Shown here: positions 35,520 through 44,173 of the stretch, piece after piece | How the letters are laid out: each line of letters begins with the position of its first letter | Position numbering within the stretch: position 1 is the first letter of the stretch | NCBI GenBank assembly: GCA_024636495.1 | Contig: JAGXGZ010000076.1 | Location: 1 to 64,000, forward strand | Length of the DNA stretch: 64,000 bases | From: Roseobacter sp. | Lineage (GTDB): Bacteria; Pseudomonadota; Alphaproteobacteria; Rhodobacterales; Rhodobacteraceae | Direction of reading: 5' to 3' | Notes under the pieces: generated by a model | The model's database searches: none | What the model saw: only the letters and a program-made list of their open reading frames with translations | Told to the model about the DNA's origin: nothing | Position numbers and translations under genes: made by a program

Positions 35520-36791
35520 GGTCTGATGCCGCCTTACCACGCTGTCTGGCCGCCCCGGCAGGCTGAGCGCGGTATCCGACCGTGGCCCCCGCGCAATCAC
35601 CTTACCCTTGGCAATCACGCACAGACGGTTTGCCCGCAGGCGCAACGCCTCGATGGGGTCGGCGGCATCCAGCACCACCAGCGACGCCGATGCCCCCACA
35701 TGCAGCCCGTAATCCTGCAGCCCCATCGTTTGCGCATTGGCCTTGGTCACCATGTCAAAGCATGTGCGCATCTCGTCCGGGCTGGTCATCTGCGCCACGT
35801 GCAAGCCCATGAATGCCACATCCAACATGTCGCCCGTTCCCAGCGAATACCACGGGTCAAGCACGCAATCCTGCCCCCAGCCGACATTGATCCCCATCGC
35901 CAGCATTTCCTTGACCCGCGTCAGGCCCCGGCGTTTGGGGAATGTATCATGCCGCCCCTGCAAAACGATGTTGATCAGCGGGTTCGGAATCACGTTGATC
36001 TGCGCCTCTGCAATCAGCGGCAGCAGTTTCGAGACATAGTAGTTATCCATCGAATGCATCGAGGTCAGATGCGATCCGGTCACGCGCCCCTCAAGACCCA
36101 GCCGTGTCGTCTGGTAAGCCAGCGTTTCGATATGGCGCGACATCGGATCGTCGGTCTCGTCGCAATGCATGTCGACCATCAACCCGCGGGCCTCTGCAAT
36201 CTCGCACAGTTCGCGGACAGATGCGGCCCCATCGGCCATCGTCCGTTCAAAATGCGGAATACCGCCCACCACATCGACACCCATCTCAAGCGCGCGGATG
36301 GTATTTTCGCGCGCTGTCGGATCGCGGTAAAAGCCGTCCTGCGGGAAAGCCACCAGTTGCAGGTCGATGTAATCTTTGACCTGTTCGCGCACCTGCAACA
36401 GCGCCTCGACCCCCAGCAGGCGGTCATCACAGGTATCGACATGGGACCGGATCGCCAGAAGCCCCATGGACGCCGCCCAATCGCAATAGCTCAGCGCGCG
36501 GGCGACAACCTCGTCTTGGGTCATGACCTGCTTTAGCTCTCCCCACAGCCCGATCCCTTCCAGCAGCGTGCCAGAGGCATTGATGCGCGGGATGCCATAG
36601 CTCAGCGTCGCATCCATGTGAAAATGCGGATCGACAAACGGCGGGCTGACCAGATCGCCAGTGGCGTCGATCACCTCGCTCGCCTCAGCCCCGTCAAGCG
36701 TGTCTATCGCGGTGATCTTGCCACCTGCGATGCCAATGTCGGTCACGCGCCCGTCAGCCAAGGTGCCCCCCTTGACGATCAGATCAAACAT
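35511..36791 (-). CDS. Cytosine-deaminase-like amidohydrolase
   Basis: A 426-residue amidohydrolase with metal-site motifs PHFHMD (H-x-H), HCDETDD and GWGQDCVLDPW (metal Asp). This pattern is typical of cytosine/isoguanine deaminases (CodA-like). It starts as the transporter permease stops (TGATG), making it the last gene of the nucleoside-transporter operon. Deamination of an imported base or nucleoside is the likely job. The precise substrate is not established. Confidence 0.85.
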   Translation of the reverse strand: MFDLIVKGGTLADGRVTDIGIAGGKITAIDTLDGAEASEVIDATGDLVSPPFVDPHFHMDATLSYGIPRINASGTLLEGIGLWGELKQVMTQDEVVARALSYCDWAASMGLLAIRSHVDTCDDRLLGVEALLQVREQVKDYIDLQLVAFPQDGFYRDPTARENTIRALEMGVDVVGGIPHFERTMADGAASVRELCEIAEARGLMVDMHCDETDDPMSRHIETLAYQTTRLGLEGRVTGSHLTSMHSMDNYYVSKLLPLIAEAQINVIPNPLINIVLQGRHDTFPKRRGLTRVKEMLAMGINVGWGQDCVLDPWYSLGTGDMLDVAFMGLHVAQMTSPDEMRTCFDMVTKANAQTMGLQDYGLHVGASASLVVLDAADPIEALRLRANRLCVIAKGKVIARGPRSDTALSLPGRPDSVVRRHQTSG

Positions 36792-37735
36792 CAGCGTTCT
36801 CCTTTGTTGAACGGCACCATCAGGGCGGCGGGAACTTCAGCGCGGCGCGATACCAGCACCAGTGCGACAATGGACAGAATGTAAGGGGCCATCAGGAATA
36901 TCTGATAAGGGATATCCGCGCCCAGACTCGTCTGCTGCACGCGGATTTGCAAGGCGTCAAAGGCGGCGAACAGGACGGCCCCCAGCAAAGCCTTTCCGGG
37001 TTTCCATGATCCGAACACCACCAAAGCGATGCAGATCCAGCCGCGCCCGTTTACCATCTCGAAGAAAAAGCTGTCAAAGGCAGACATGGTCAGAAACGCG
37101 CCGCCCATCGCCATGAAGCCGCTGCCCACGATGACCGCCCCCATGCGGATGGCCGTTACCGACAGCCCTTGTGCTGCGACCGCTGCGGGGCTTTCACCTG
37201 CTGCGCGCACGGCCAGGCCCAGCGGCGTGCGATACAACATGATGCTGGTCGCCGCGACCAAGGCAAAAGCCAGATACGTAAACGGTGTCTGCGAGAATAG
37301 CGCCTGCCCCAGCAGCGGAATATCCGACAGGATCGGGATTTCATAAGGTTGGAACGCCGCGATCTTGGGCGGGCTTGTCACCTGCGGCAACGCCAGACGG
37401 TACGCATAATAAGTGCTCGACGTTGCCAGCAACGTCACCCCCAGCCCCACCACATGCTGCGACAGACCAAACGGCACCGTCAGCAGGCTGTGCAGCAGGC
37501 CAAAGCCCATGCCTACTACCATGGCCACCGCAACGCCGACCCACAGGCCAGTGCCGGAATAAACCGCCATCCAGCCCGCAAAGGCACCCGCGACCATGAT
37601 CCCTTCGATGCCAAGGTTCAGCACGCCCGCACGTTCGCAAATCAATTCGCCCATAGTCGCAAGGATCAGCGGTGTCGCAATGCGGATCGCAGCGGCCCAG
37701 AAACTGGCCGAGATCAGGATATCAAGGATCTCCAT
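36791..37735 (-). CDS. Nucleoside ABC transporter permease (NupQ-like)
   Basis: A 314-residue inner-membrane permease with about eight to nine helices. The conserved RIATPLILATMGELICERAGVLNLGIEGIM segment near the start belongs to the BPD_transp_2 group used with BMP-type binding proteins. It is coupled on both sides by TGATG stop/start overlaps. It forms the channel with the preceding permease. Confidence 0.88.
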   Translation of the reverse strand: MEILDILISASFWAAAIRIATPLILATMGELICERAGVLNLGIEGIMVAGAFAGWMAVYSGTGLWVGVAVAMVVGMGFGLLHSLLTVPFGLSQHVVGLGVTLLATSSTYYAYRLALPQVTSPPKIAAFQPYEIPILSDIPLLGQALFSQTPFTYLAFALVAATSIMLYRTPLGLAVRAAGESPAAVAAQGLSVTAIRMGAVIVGSGFMAMGGAFLTMSAFDSFFFEMVNGRGWICIALVVFGSWKPGKALLGAVLFAAFDALQIRVQQTSLGADIPYQIFLMAPYILSIVALVLVSRRAEVPAALMVPFNKGER

Positions 37736-38784
37736 CAGTCGCGCACCACCCTGAACCGCGTGAGCAGGATCGCCAGGACCATCAACAGCAGCGCCGTGGC
37801 CAGCATCATGTCCGCCAGATATGTCGGCACGCCCGCTGCGCGGCTCATGCTGTCGGCCCCAACGAAAATACCCGCGACAAACAGGGCCGTCACGATCACC
37901 CCCAGCGGATTCAAAAGCGCCAGCATCGCCACAATGATCCCCGTGTACCCGAACCCCGGCGACAGATCGAGCGTGAGGCTCCCCTTAAGGCCAGCCACCT
38001 CGGAAAAGCCCGCCAAGGCCGCCAGCCCGCCGGACATTAGCGCGGTTTTCACCAGCACGGTGTTGACCGGAATGCCCGCAAAGGCCGCAGCCTCGCGGTT
38101 AAGCCCCACGGCGCGCATTTCATATCCCAGCGTACTGCGGGTCTGGATCACCCAGACCGCGACAGCGCACAGGATCGCAAGCCCAAAACCCCAATGCAGC
38201 CGTAGCCCGTCAACGATACGCGGCAGGCGGGCCTCTGACAAAACGCGGGCAGATTTAGGCCAGCCCATGCCCATCGGGTCTTTCAACGGTCCCTCAAGCA
38301 ACATCGAGATGAACAGCAGAAAAATGAAGTTGAACAGCAGGGTTGTCACAACCTCGTCCACGCCGAAACGGGTCTTGAGGATCGCAGGGATCAGCAGCAG
38401 CACCGCACCCGCCAGAACGGCCCCGACCATCAGCGTCGGGATCAGCGCAAAGCTGGGCCATGGCAGCGCACCTGTCCCCAAGACAACGGTGATCAAAGCC
38501 CCCGCGTAAAGCTGCGCCTCGGCCCCGATATTCCAGAACTTGGCCTTGAATGCGACGGCAATTGCCAAACCGGTAAAGATCAACGGCGTCGCGCGGTTAA
38601 GGGTTTCGAGTGCTGCAAATTGCGATCCGAACGCCCCCTTGAGGATCAGCCCCAGAACGGAAAACGGGTTTGCCCCCGCCACCATCGCCAGCAGCGATGC
38701 GATGACCACCGTAGCGGCAACCGCCAGCGCAGGTGGCCCAAGACTGCGCCCCAACGACGGGTTCGCGATGGGTTCAAGACGCAT
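37735..38784 (-). CDS. Nucleoside ABC transporter permease (NupP-like)
   Basis: A 349-residue permease with multiple helices and the segment NRATPLIFTGLAIAVAFKAKFWNIGAEAQ characteristic of this family. Start ATG 38784 (MRLEPIANP) overlaps the ATPase gene by 11 bases; the longer frame to 38844 lies inside that gene. It pairs with the next permease to form the transporter core. Confidence 0.88.
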   Translation of the reverse strand: MRLEPIANPSLGRSLGPPALAVAATVVIASLLAMVAGANPFSVLGLILKGAFGSQFAALETLNRATPLIFTGLAIAVAFKAKFWNIGAEAQLYAGALITVVLGTGALPWPSFALIPTLMVGAVLAGAVLLLIPAILKTRFGVDEVVTTLLFNFIFLLFISMLLEGPLKDPMGMGWPKSARVLSEARLPRIVDGLRLHWGFGLAILCAVAVWVIQTRSTLGYEMRAVGLNREAAAFAGIPVNTVLVKTALMSGGLAALAGFSEVAGLKGSLTLDLSPGFGYTGIIVAMLALLNPLGVIVTALFVAGIFVGADSMSRAAGVPTYLADMMLATALLLMVLAILLTRFRVVRD

Positions 38785-40330
38785 GGGCCACCTCGCCATC
38801 AAGATCGGCACTGTCAAAACCCTGGCCTGCCATCCAGATGCCAAGCTGCGCGGGCGTCATTGATCCGCGCGCAAATCCAGGCGACAGCCTGCCCCCCGCA
38901 ATCACATGGATAACATCAGATAACCCCATGATTTCATCCAGATCTTCTGAGATCAACAAGACAGCTGCCCCGCGATCGCGCGCCGCCAAAAGCTGGCTGT
39001 GCACATAATTCACCGCCCCAATGTCCAACCCCCGCACAGGCTGGTTCGCTAGAACGATCTGCGGGTCAGCCTCAAGCACGCGGCCCAGAATAAGCTTTTG
39101 CATGTTCCCGCCTGACAGCAATCTGATCCGTGTATCAGGCCCCGGGCAGCGAACATCGTATTTATCAATAATATCAGTAGCAAAGCGACGTGCCTTCGAC
39201 CAATTCATCCAGCCAGCGCGGCTAAATGGGGTGCTATTATACCCCTCAAGGATCGTATTCTCCGTCAGATCAAAATCGGCAATCGTTCCTGTCTTGTGAC
39301 GATCCTCTGGAATACGCGCGATACCGCTTTGCACCGCCTTGCGCGGCGACCACTGCGCCAGCGGTTCCCCCCCCAGCACAAGAACCCCCTGCGAGGGCAT
39401 CCGCATCCCCCCCACAACGTCCGCCAACGCAGCCTGCCCATTCCCCGAAACACCCGCTAACCCAATGATTTGCCCGGCTTTCAGATCAAGTGAAACATCG
39501 CAAAGCCCCGGCACATTCTTGATGTTGGGGGTGCTGATATTCTGTAGCGAAAGCAAGGTCTTGCCCGGCCTTGCTACTGCAATATCAGGCGCTTTCGCCT
39601 CGACCCCCATCATCAATCCTGACAGAGCGGTTTTATCCGTGTCTGCCACGTCAACCTCGGCCACCCGCCTGCCATGCCGCAAGACGACGACACGGTCAGA
39701 TATGGCCATAACCTCATGTAGTTTATGGGAAATAAAGATGATCGACAGCCCATTCGCGATGGCAATCCTAAGGGTGGCAAACAGATCATCCGCCTCCTGA
39801 GGTGTCAAAACTGCCGTGGGTTCATCAAGGATCAGAATTTTCACATCCCGGTAGAGCGCCTTAAGGATTTCAACCCGCTGCCGCTCTCCGACGCTCAGGC
39901 TTCCTACGCGTGCATCAGGATCCACTTTTAGGCGAAAATCATCTGATAACCGTCTGATTTTCAACGACGTTTCAGCCTTGTTAACGCGCCACCCGAACAA
40001 CGATTGAACCCCCAGAGTGATGTTTTCCAGCACGGTCAGGTTGTCTGCCAACGTGAAATGCTGGTGCACCATGCCCACGCCCGCATCCAAAGCGGCACGT
40101 GAATTTCCCGGTGGCAAAGTCTGGCCAAACACCTCGACCGACCCGGAATCGGCCGTGTACTGGCCGAAAAGGATATTCATCAACGTGGTTTTACCCGCCC
40201 CGTTTTCGCCCAATAACGCGACAACCTCACCCTTGCGCAAAGACAAGCTGATCGCATCATTTGCGACCAGCTTGCCAAAGCGTTTGGTGATTGCGTCAAG
40301 GCGCAGAACGACTTCAGAGCCGGGTTTCAC
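38774..40330 (-). CDS. Nucleoside ABC transporter ATP-binding protein (NupO-like)
   Basis: A 518-residue protein with two fused ABC domains, as in NupO/RbsA-type ATPases. Domain 1 has Walker A GENGAGKTT (41-49), the signature SVGERQRVEIL and Walker B LILDEPTAVL. Domain 2 has a degenerate Walker A (GVSGNGQAAL) and signature LLSGGNMQKL. GTG 40330 is taken as the start because earlier codons run into the bmp gene. The gene is slightly richer in A+T than its neighbours. Confidence 0.88.
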   Translation of the reverse strand: MKPGSEVVLRLDAITKRFGKLVANDAISLSLRKGEVVALLGENGAGKTTLMNILFGQYTADSGSVEVFGQTLPPGNSRAALDAGVGMVHQHFTLADNLTVLENITLGVQSLFGWRVNKAETSLKIRRLSDDFRLKVDPDARVGSLSVGERQRVEILKALYRDVKILILDEPTAVLTPQEADDLFATLRIAIANGLSIIFISHKLHEVMAISDRVVVLRHGRRVAEVDVADTDKTALSGLMMGVEAKAPDIAVARPGKTLLSLQNISTPNIKNVPGLCDVSLDLKAGQIIGLAGVSGNGQAALADVVGGMRMPSQGVLVLGGEPLAQWSPRKAVQSGIARIPEDRHKTGTIADFDLTENTILEGYNSTPFSRAGWMNWSKARRFATDIIDKYDVRCPGPDTRIRLLSGGNMQKLILGRVLEADPQIVLANQPVRGLDIGAVNYVHSQLLAARDRGAAVLLISEDLDEIMGLSDVIHVIAGGRLSPGFARGSMTPAQLGIWMAGQGFDSADLDGEVAHAS

Positions 40331-40334
40331 GCGA

Positions 40335-41351
40335 TCAGGACGATGCAGGCTCGGTGTCGTTGATCTCGACCACGAAATCGCCTGACATGATCTCGGCCTC
40401 GCGCTTTTTGACCAGTTCCAATGCGGCCTCGGGGACCTTGCCCTCGAACGTGCCAAGCGGTGCCAGGACCGTGCCGCCCTCTTTCATAAACGAATAGACG
40501 CCATAATCCGCTGCCATGAACGTGCCCGCCTTAACCTCGGCCAGCGCCTTGTCAAAGGTCGGCTCGAAGTTCCAGATGGCCGACGCGACGACCGTTTCCG
40601 GGTATTCGCTTTGCGTGTCGATCACGTTACCGATGGCCAGTACGCCCTTTTCCTTGGCGGCATCCGACACGCCAAAGCGTTCGGCGTACAGCATATCAGC
40701 GCCGTTTTCGATCATCGCAAAGGCGGTTTCCTTGGCCTTGGGCGGGTCAAACCATGATCCGATAAAGCTGACCTGAAATTTGATGTCCGGGTTCATTTCC
40801 TTGGCACCTGCCATAAAGGCATGCATCAGGCGGTTAACTTCGGGGATCGGAAAGCCACCAACCATGCCGATGTTGCCCGTCTTGCTCATGGAACCTGCAA
40901 TGATACCAGACAGATACGAGGCGTCTTGAATGTAGTTATCGAAGACTGCGAAATTCGGCAGGCCCGCGTCTTCTTTAAAGCTGGACCCCATCAGAAATGC
41001 GATATCCGGATAATCAGCCGCCACCTCGCGGGCCTCTTCCTCGGCACCAAACACCTCTCCCACGATCATCATATTGCCGGCTTCGGCGTATTCGCGCATG
41101 ACGCGGGCATAATCTGTGTTACTGACATTTTCCGAATAGACATATTCGATTTCGCCACGTTCTTGGGCAGCCATCGCCGCCTTGTGGATACGGCTAACCC
41201 ATTGCTGTTCGACAGGCACCGTGTAGACGCCTGCGACCTTGACCGGATCAGCCGCCAAAACGGGAGATCCGACTGTAGCTGCTAGCAGTGCTGCCGCTGC
41301 CGTTGTCGCCAAAAATGCGCGCCTGTTAAAGAATGTATTATGCGTTTTCAT
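40335..41351 (-). CDS. BMP-family nucleoside-binding protein
   Basis: A 338-residue periplasmic binding protein of the BMP (basic membrane protein) family. It has a Tat-like signal (NRRAFLATTAAAALLAA) with cleavage near VLAADP. Family stretches VAGVYTVPVEQQWVSRIH, NYIQDASYLSGIIAG and GNIGMVGGFPIPEVNR follow. It is the first gene of the operon bmp-nupO-nupP-nupQ-amidohydrolase and sets transporter specificity for a purine or pyrimidine nucleoside. Confidence 0.88.
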   Translation of the reverse strand: MKTHNTFFNRRAFLATTAAAALLAATVGSPVLAADPVKVAGVYTVPVEQQWVSRIHKAAMAAQERGEIEYVYSENVSNTDYARVMREYAEAGNMMIVGEVFGAEEEAREVAADYPDIAFLMGSSFKEDAGLPNFAVFDNYIQDASYLSGIIAGSMSKTGNIGMVGGFPIPEVNRLMHAFMAGAKEMNPDIKFQVSFIGSWFDPPKAKETAFAMIENGADMLYAERFGVSDAAKEKGVLAIGNVIDTQSEYPETVVASAIWNFEPTFDKALAEVKAGTFMAADYGVYSFMKEGGTVLAPLGTFEGKVPEAALELVKKREAEIMSGDFVVEINDTEPASS

Positions 41352-41380
41352 AGTTTTAACCCCCTATGGTTGATGATCTG

Positions 41381-41396
41381 CCAAAGCGTGCTTTGG
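41381..41396. promoter_or_regulatory. Perfect 16-base inverted repeat before nucleoside operon
   Basis: CCAAAGC-GT-GCTTTGG lies 30 bases upstream of the BMP gene start, in its leader. It could be a regulator's operator or a small mRNA hairpin. The regulator is unknown. Confidence 0.4.
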
Positions 41397-41515
41397 ATGG
41401 ATGGCACGGGTCAAGGAGTCTTTTACCAACCGGTCAGCTTTGATCTTGGGTCGGTGCCCCTGTTTTCGACACATGCGCTCTATGCTGAATATTTAGGCAT
41501 GTAGTTTCAAGTGCT

Positions 41516-42316
41516 TTATCCAAAAGTCAGATCGACCCTGCCGAAGGTGCCGAAATCCGCCTCGAACACCGATCCAGATGTCGCCTCGATCGGGCGAATA
41601 AACGACCCTGACAAAACGATCTCTCCGACAGAAAGCCCCATATCATACGCAGCCAGGCGCTGGACCAGCCAGACGATGCCCATGACCGGATCGTTCAGCA
41701 CCCCCGCACCAAGGCCCGTTTCTTCGACCACGCCGTCGCGTTTGACCACGGCACCGACCCATCGCAGGTCATGGGCGTCGATCAGATACCCTTCGGCCCC
41801 CAGAACGATCCCCGCATTTGCGGCATTATCAGCGACGGTGTCATAGATTACCCGCGCCTTGCCCGTTGCAGGGTCCGCGCGCAAAACCCGCGTGTCCAGT
41901 ATCTCAAGCGACGGCACGACATAATCGGTCGCGGCGATCACATCCGCCCGCGTGACAGACGCCCCTGCAAGATCGGTCTTCATCATAAATGCGATCTCGG
42001 CCTCGATCCGGGGTTGGATAAACCGCCCGTTGGGCACCGTGTCGCCCGTCTGGAACAACATGTCATCCAAAAGCACGCCGCTATCGGGGGTCGTGATGTT
42101 CAGCGCCTGCTGCATGGCGCGGCTGGTCAGCCCGATCTTCCAGCCAATCCGTTTTGCGCCTGCAGCCTGCTTCAGCGCCACCAAAGCGGCCTGAACCGCA
42201 TAGGCGTCATCCAACGTGATACCGGGAAAGGCAAGGCTTAGCAGGGCGCATTGCTGGCCGGTCTGTTCGGCCTCGAACAGCATATCGGCGGCGGTGGTGA
42301 TCTGGTCAGGGGTCAT
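41516..42316 (-). CDS. hpaH: 2-oxo-hept-3-ene-1,7-dioate hydratase
   Basis: A 266-residue enzyme of the FAH-fold hydratase family. It adds water to 2-oxo-hept-3-ene-1,7-dioate in homoprotocatechuate degradation. Family segments: GWKIGLTSRAMQQALNI, PRIEAEIAFMM (metal Glu pair) and the C-terminal SFIRPIEATSGSVFEADFG. It is the last gene of the hpa operon, overlapping hpaG by four bases. The aldolase HpaI that would follow is missing here. Confidence 0.88.
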   Translation of the reverse strand: MTPDQITTAADMLFEAEQTGQQCALLSLAFPGITLDDAYAVQAALVALKQAAGAKRIGWKIGLTSRAMQQALNITTPDSGVLLDDMLFQTGDTVPNGRFIQPRIEAEIAFMMKTDLAGASVTRADVIAATDYVVPSLEILDTRVLRADPATGKARVIYDTVADNAANAGIVLGAEGYLIDAHDLRWVGAVVKRDGVVEETGLGAGVLNDPVMGIVWLVQRLAAYDMGLSVGEIVLSGSFIRPIEATSGSVFEADFGTFGRVDLTFG

Positions 42317-43167
42317 TCGTCGACTACTCCGTTGCGCAAGGTTCCGATGCCCTCGGCCTCGACTTCGACCGTGTCGCCCGGCACCAGCCAGATCGGCGGA
42401 TCAAACCGCGCACCTGCCCCCGTGGGCGTGCCTGTGACGATGATGTCACCCGGCACCAAGGTCGTGAACGTAGAAATATATTCGATCTGTCGCGCGACGG
42501 GGAACAACATGCGGCCCGTGCGGTCTGATTGGCGCATGTCGCCGTTCACGCGGGTTTCAAGCGCCACATCTTCGATTTGACCAGTGGCGCTGAAGGGCAC
42601 CAGCCAAGGGCCCATCGCACCCGATCCATCCCAGTTTTTGCCCTGCGTCACATTGAACTTGGCGTGACGCACCCAATCTCGTAAAGTTCCTTCATTACAT
42701 ATGGTTAGCGCCGCTATATGAGACAGCGCATGAGCTTGCGCAATGCGCCGCCCACCTTTGCCAATGACAATCGCTATCTCGCCTTCATAGTCCAGTTGGG
42801 GCGTCTCGGGCGGTCGCGTCAAAGGCGTTTCATGCCCTACAAAGGATCGTGCAAATCGGATGAAGAGCGACATATTAGGCGGCGCATCCTGCCCGTCTTT
42901 ATACTCGGCGTTGCGGTCGGGAAAATTGACGCCAACGCAGATGATTTTCTCTGGATCGGGCACGGGAATGTCCCAGCGAAAGCTCCCATCGGGGTGGCTG
43001 ACAGGTCTGCCCTGTGCGGCATCCTCAAGCGCTGAAAATCCATCGTTTTCAATAACATTCCGCATTGTCTTCCACTGCGGAAACGCACCAGACAAGGCGA
43101 TCATGCCGCCCTTTGCTACTGCGCCATAGTGTTGCGCATCATCTGCGGTGAATGTTGCAAATTTCAT
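42313..43167 (-). CDS. hpaG: Fumarylacetoacetate-hydrolase-family protein (HpaG-like)
   Basis: A 284-residue FAH-family protein: ICVGVNFPDRNAEYKDGQ, PQLDYEGEIAIVIGK (metal-binding Glu pair) and VTGTPTGAGARFDPP. In hpa pathways HpaG decarboxylates and isomerises 5-oxopent-3-ene-1,2,5-tricarboxylate. Its place between hpaD and hpaH supports that role. The N-terminal half of bifunctional HpaG is absent, so it is a single-domain form. ATGA overlap with hpaH. Confidence 0.8.
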   Translation of the reverse strand: MKFATFTADDAQHYGAVAKGGMIALSGAFPQWKTMRNVIENDGFSALEDAAQGRPVSHPDGSFRWDIPVPDPEKIICVGVNFPDRNAEYKDGQDAPPNMSLFIRFARSFVGHETPLTRPPETPQLDYEGEIAIVIGKGGRRIAQAHALSHIAALTICNEGTLRDWVRHAKFNVTQGKNWDGSGAMGPWLVPFSATGQIEDVALETRVNGDMRQSDRTGRMLFPVARQIEYISTFTTLVPGDIIVTGTPTGAGARFDPPIWLVPGDTVEVEAEGIGTLRNGVVDE

Positions 43168-43178
43168 GCCCGTCTCCT

Positions 43179-44159
43179 TTATGGCGCGATAATCGGTTGC
43201 GCTTTGAGGTCGCTATCGACCAAATCGACACCGTCGAATATCGATCCCAGTTCGAACCAGCTGCGCGGTGCGGCGGCCCCCCAAAGCGTTTGGCGCTGCG
43301 GGTCTTTCAGATCCCATTTGATCGGCTCCATATCTGGGTCGATGGTCTGATAATCGGAACAGTAAATTTCGGTCCTATGACCATCCTGATCCCGGATATA
43401 AAGGAAAAACGCGTTGGAAATGCCGTGCCGTCCGGGGCCGCGTTCGATGTTGGTCACATACCCTGTCGTGCTCATCAGGTCGAGCAGGTCGATGATGTTC
43501 AGCGGCGTCGGCACCCAGAAGGCCAGATGGTGCAGGCGCGGGCCGGTGCCGTTGGTGAACGCTACATCATGCACGCCGCCCTTGCGCTGCATCCATGCGG
43601 CCCATGTGCGGTCGGTTTCTTCGTCTGCCGTGTATTCCGTCGCGCGAAAGCCCATGTCGCCGTAGAACTGCACCGATGCATCCACATTGGGGCTGAACAT
43701 GTTGAAATGGTCGATCCGCAGGGGTTTGACCCCGGAATAGAGTTTGTATTTCTGGTGGATCGGCGGCAGCCGGTCCATCTGCGCATAAAACTCCAGCGGG
43801 ATGCCCATCGGATCGCGGGTCGACAGCACGCGCCCCATAAAGGGCCGCTCGATCCATGCGGTCGGCAGATCGCGGGATTTGAACCATGCCTCAGCGCGGT
43901 CCAAGTCTTCCTCGCTCCAGACCTTGAAGCCCAGCACGCCGACCGATCCGGCGTCGGCCTTGTTCAAGATCACACAGTGATGGCCGCGTTCTTCCATGGC
44001 GCGCATATAGATGTGGGTCGCGTCCTCGTGGGTGACTTGCAGGCCCAGCGTGTCGACGTAGAACGCGCGGCTCCATGCCAGATCGGTCACGCGCAGTTCC
44101 ACATGGCTCAGGCGGACGATATTGAACGGCGGGTTCAGGTTGGCGGCTGGAATGGGCAT
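43179..44159 (-). CDS. hpaD: 3,4-dihydroxyphenylacetate 2,3-dioxygenase
   Basis: A 326-residue extradiol dioxygenase of the VOC fold that opens homoprotocatechuate between C2 and C3. Two VOC repeats are visible: VRLSHVELRVTDLAWSRAFY near the start and RIDHFNMFSPNVDASVQFY in the middle. The second holds the iron ligands His and, later, Glu (HRTEIYCSDY). It fits HpaD as the ring-cleaving step. It lies 14 bases after hpaE and 11 before hpaG. Confidence 0.9.
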   Translation of the reverse strand: MPIPAANLNPPFNIVRLSHVELRVTDLAWSRAFYVDTLGLQVTHEDATHIYMRAMEERGHHCVILNKADAGSVGVLGFKVWSEEDLDRAEAWFKSRDLPTAWIERPFMGRVLSTRDPMGIPLEFYAQMDRLPPIHQKYKLYSGVKPLRIDHFNMFSPNVDASVQFYGDMGFRATEYTADEETDRTWAAWMQRKGGVHDVAFTNGTGPRLHHLAFWVPTPLNIIDLLDLMSTTGYVTNIERGPGRHGISNAFFLYIRDQDGHRTEIYCSDYQTIDPDMEPIKWDLKDPQRQTLWGAAAPRSWFELGSIFDGVDLVDSDLKAQPIIAP

Positions 44160-44173
44160 ATCGCGTCCTCCGA

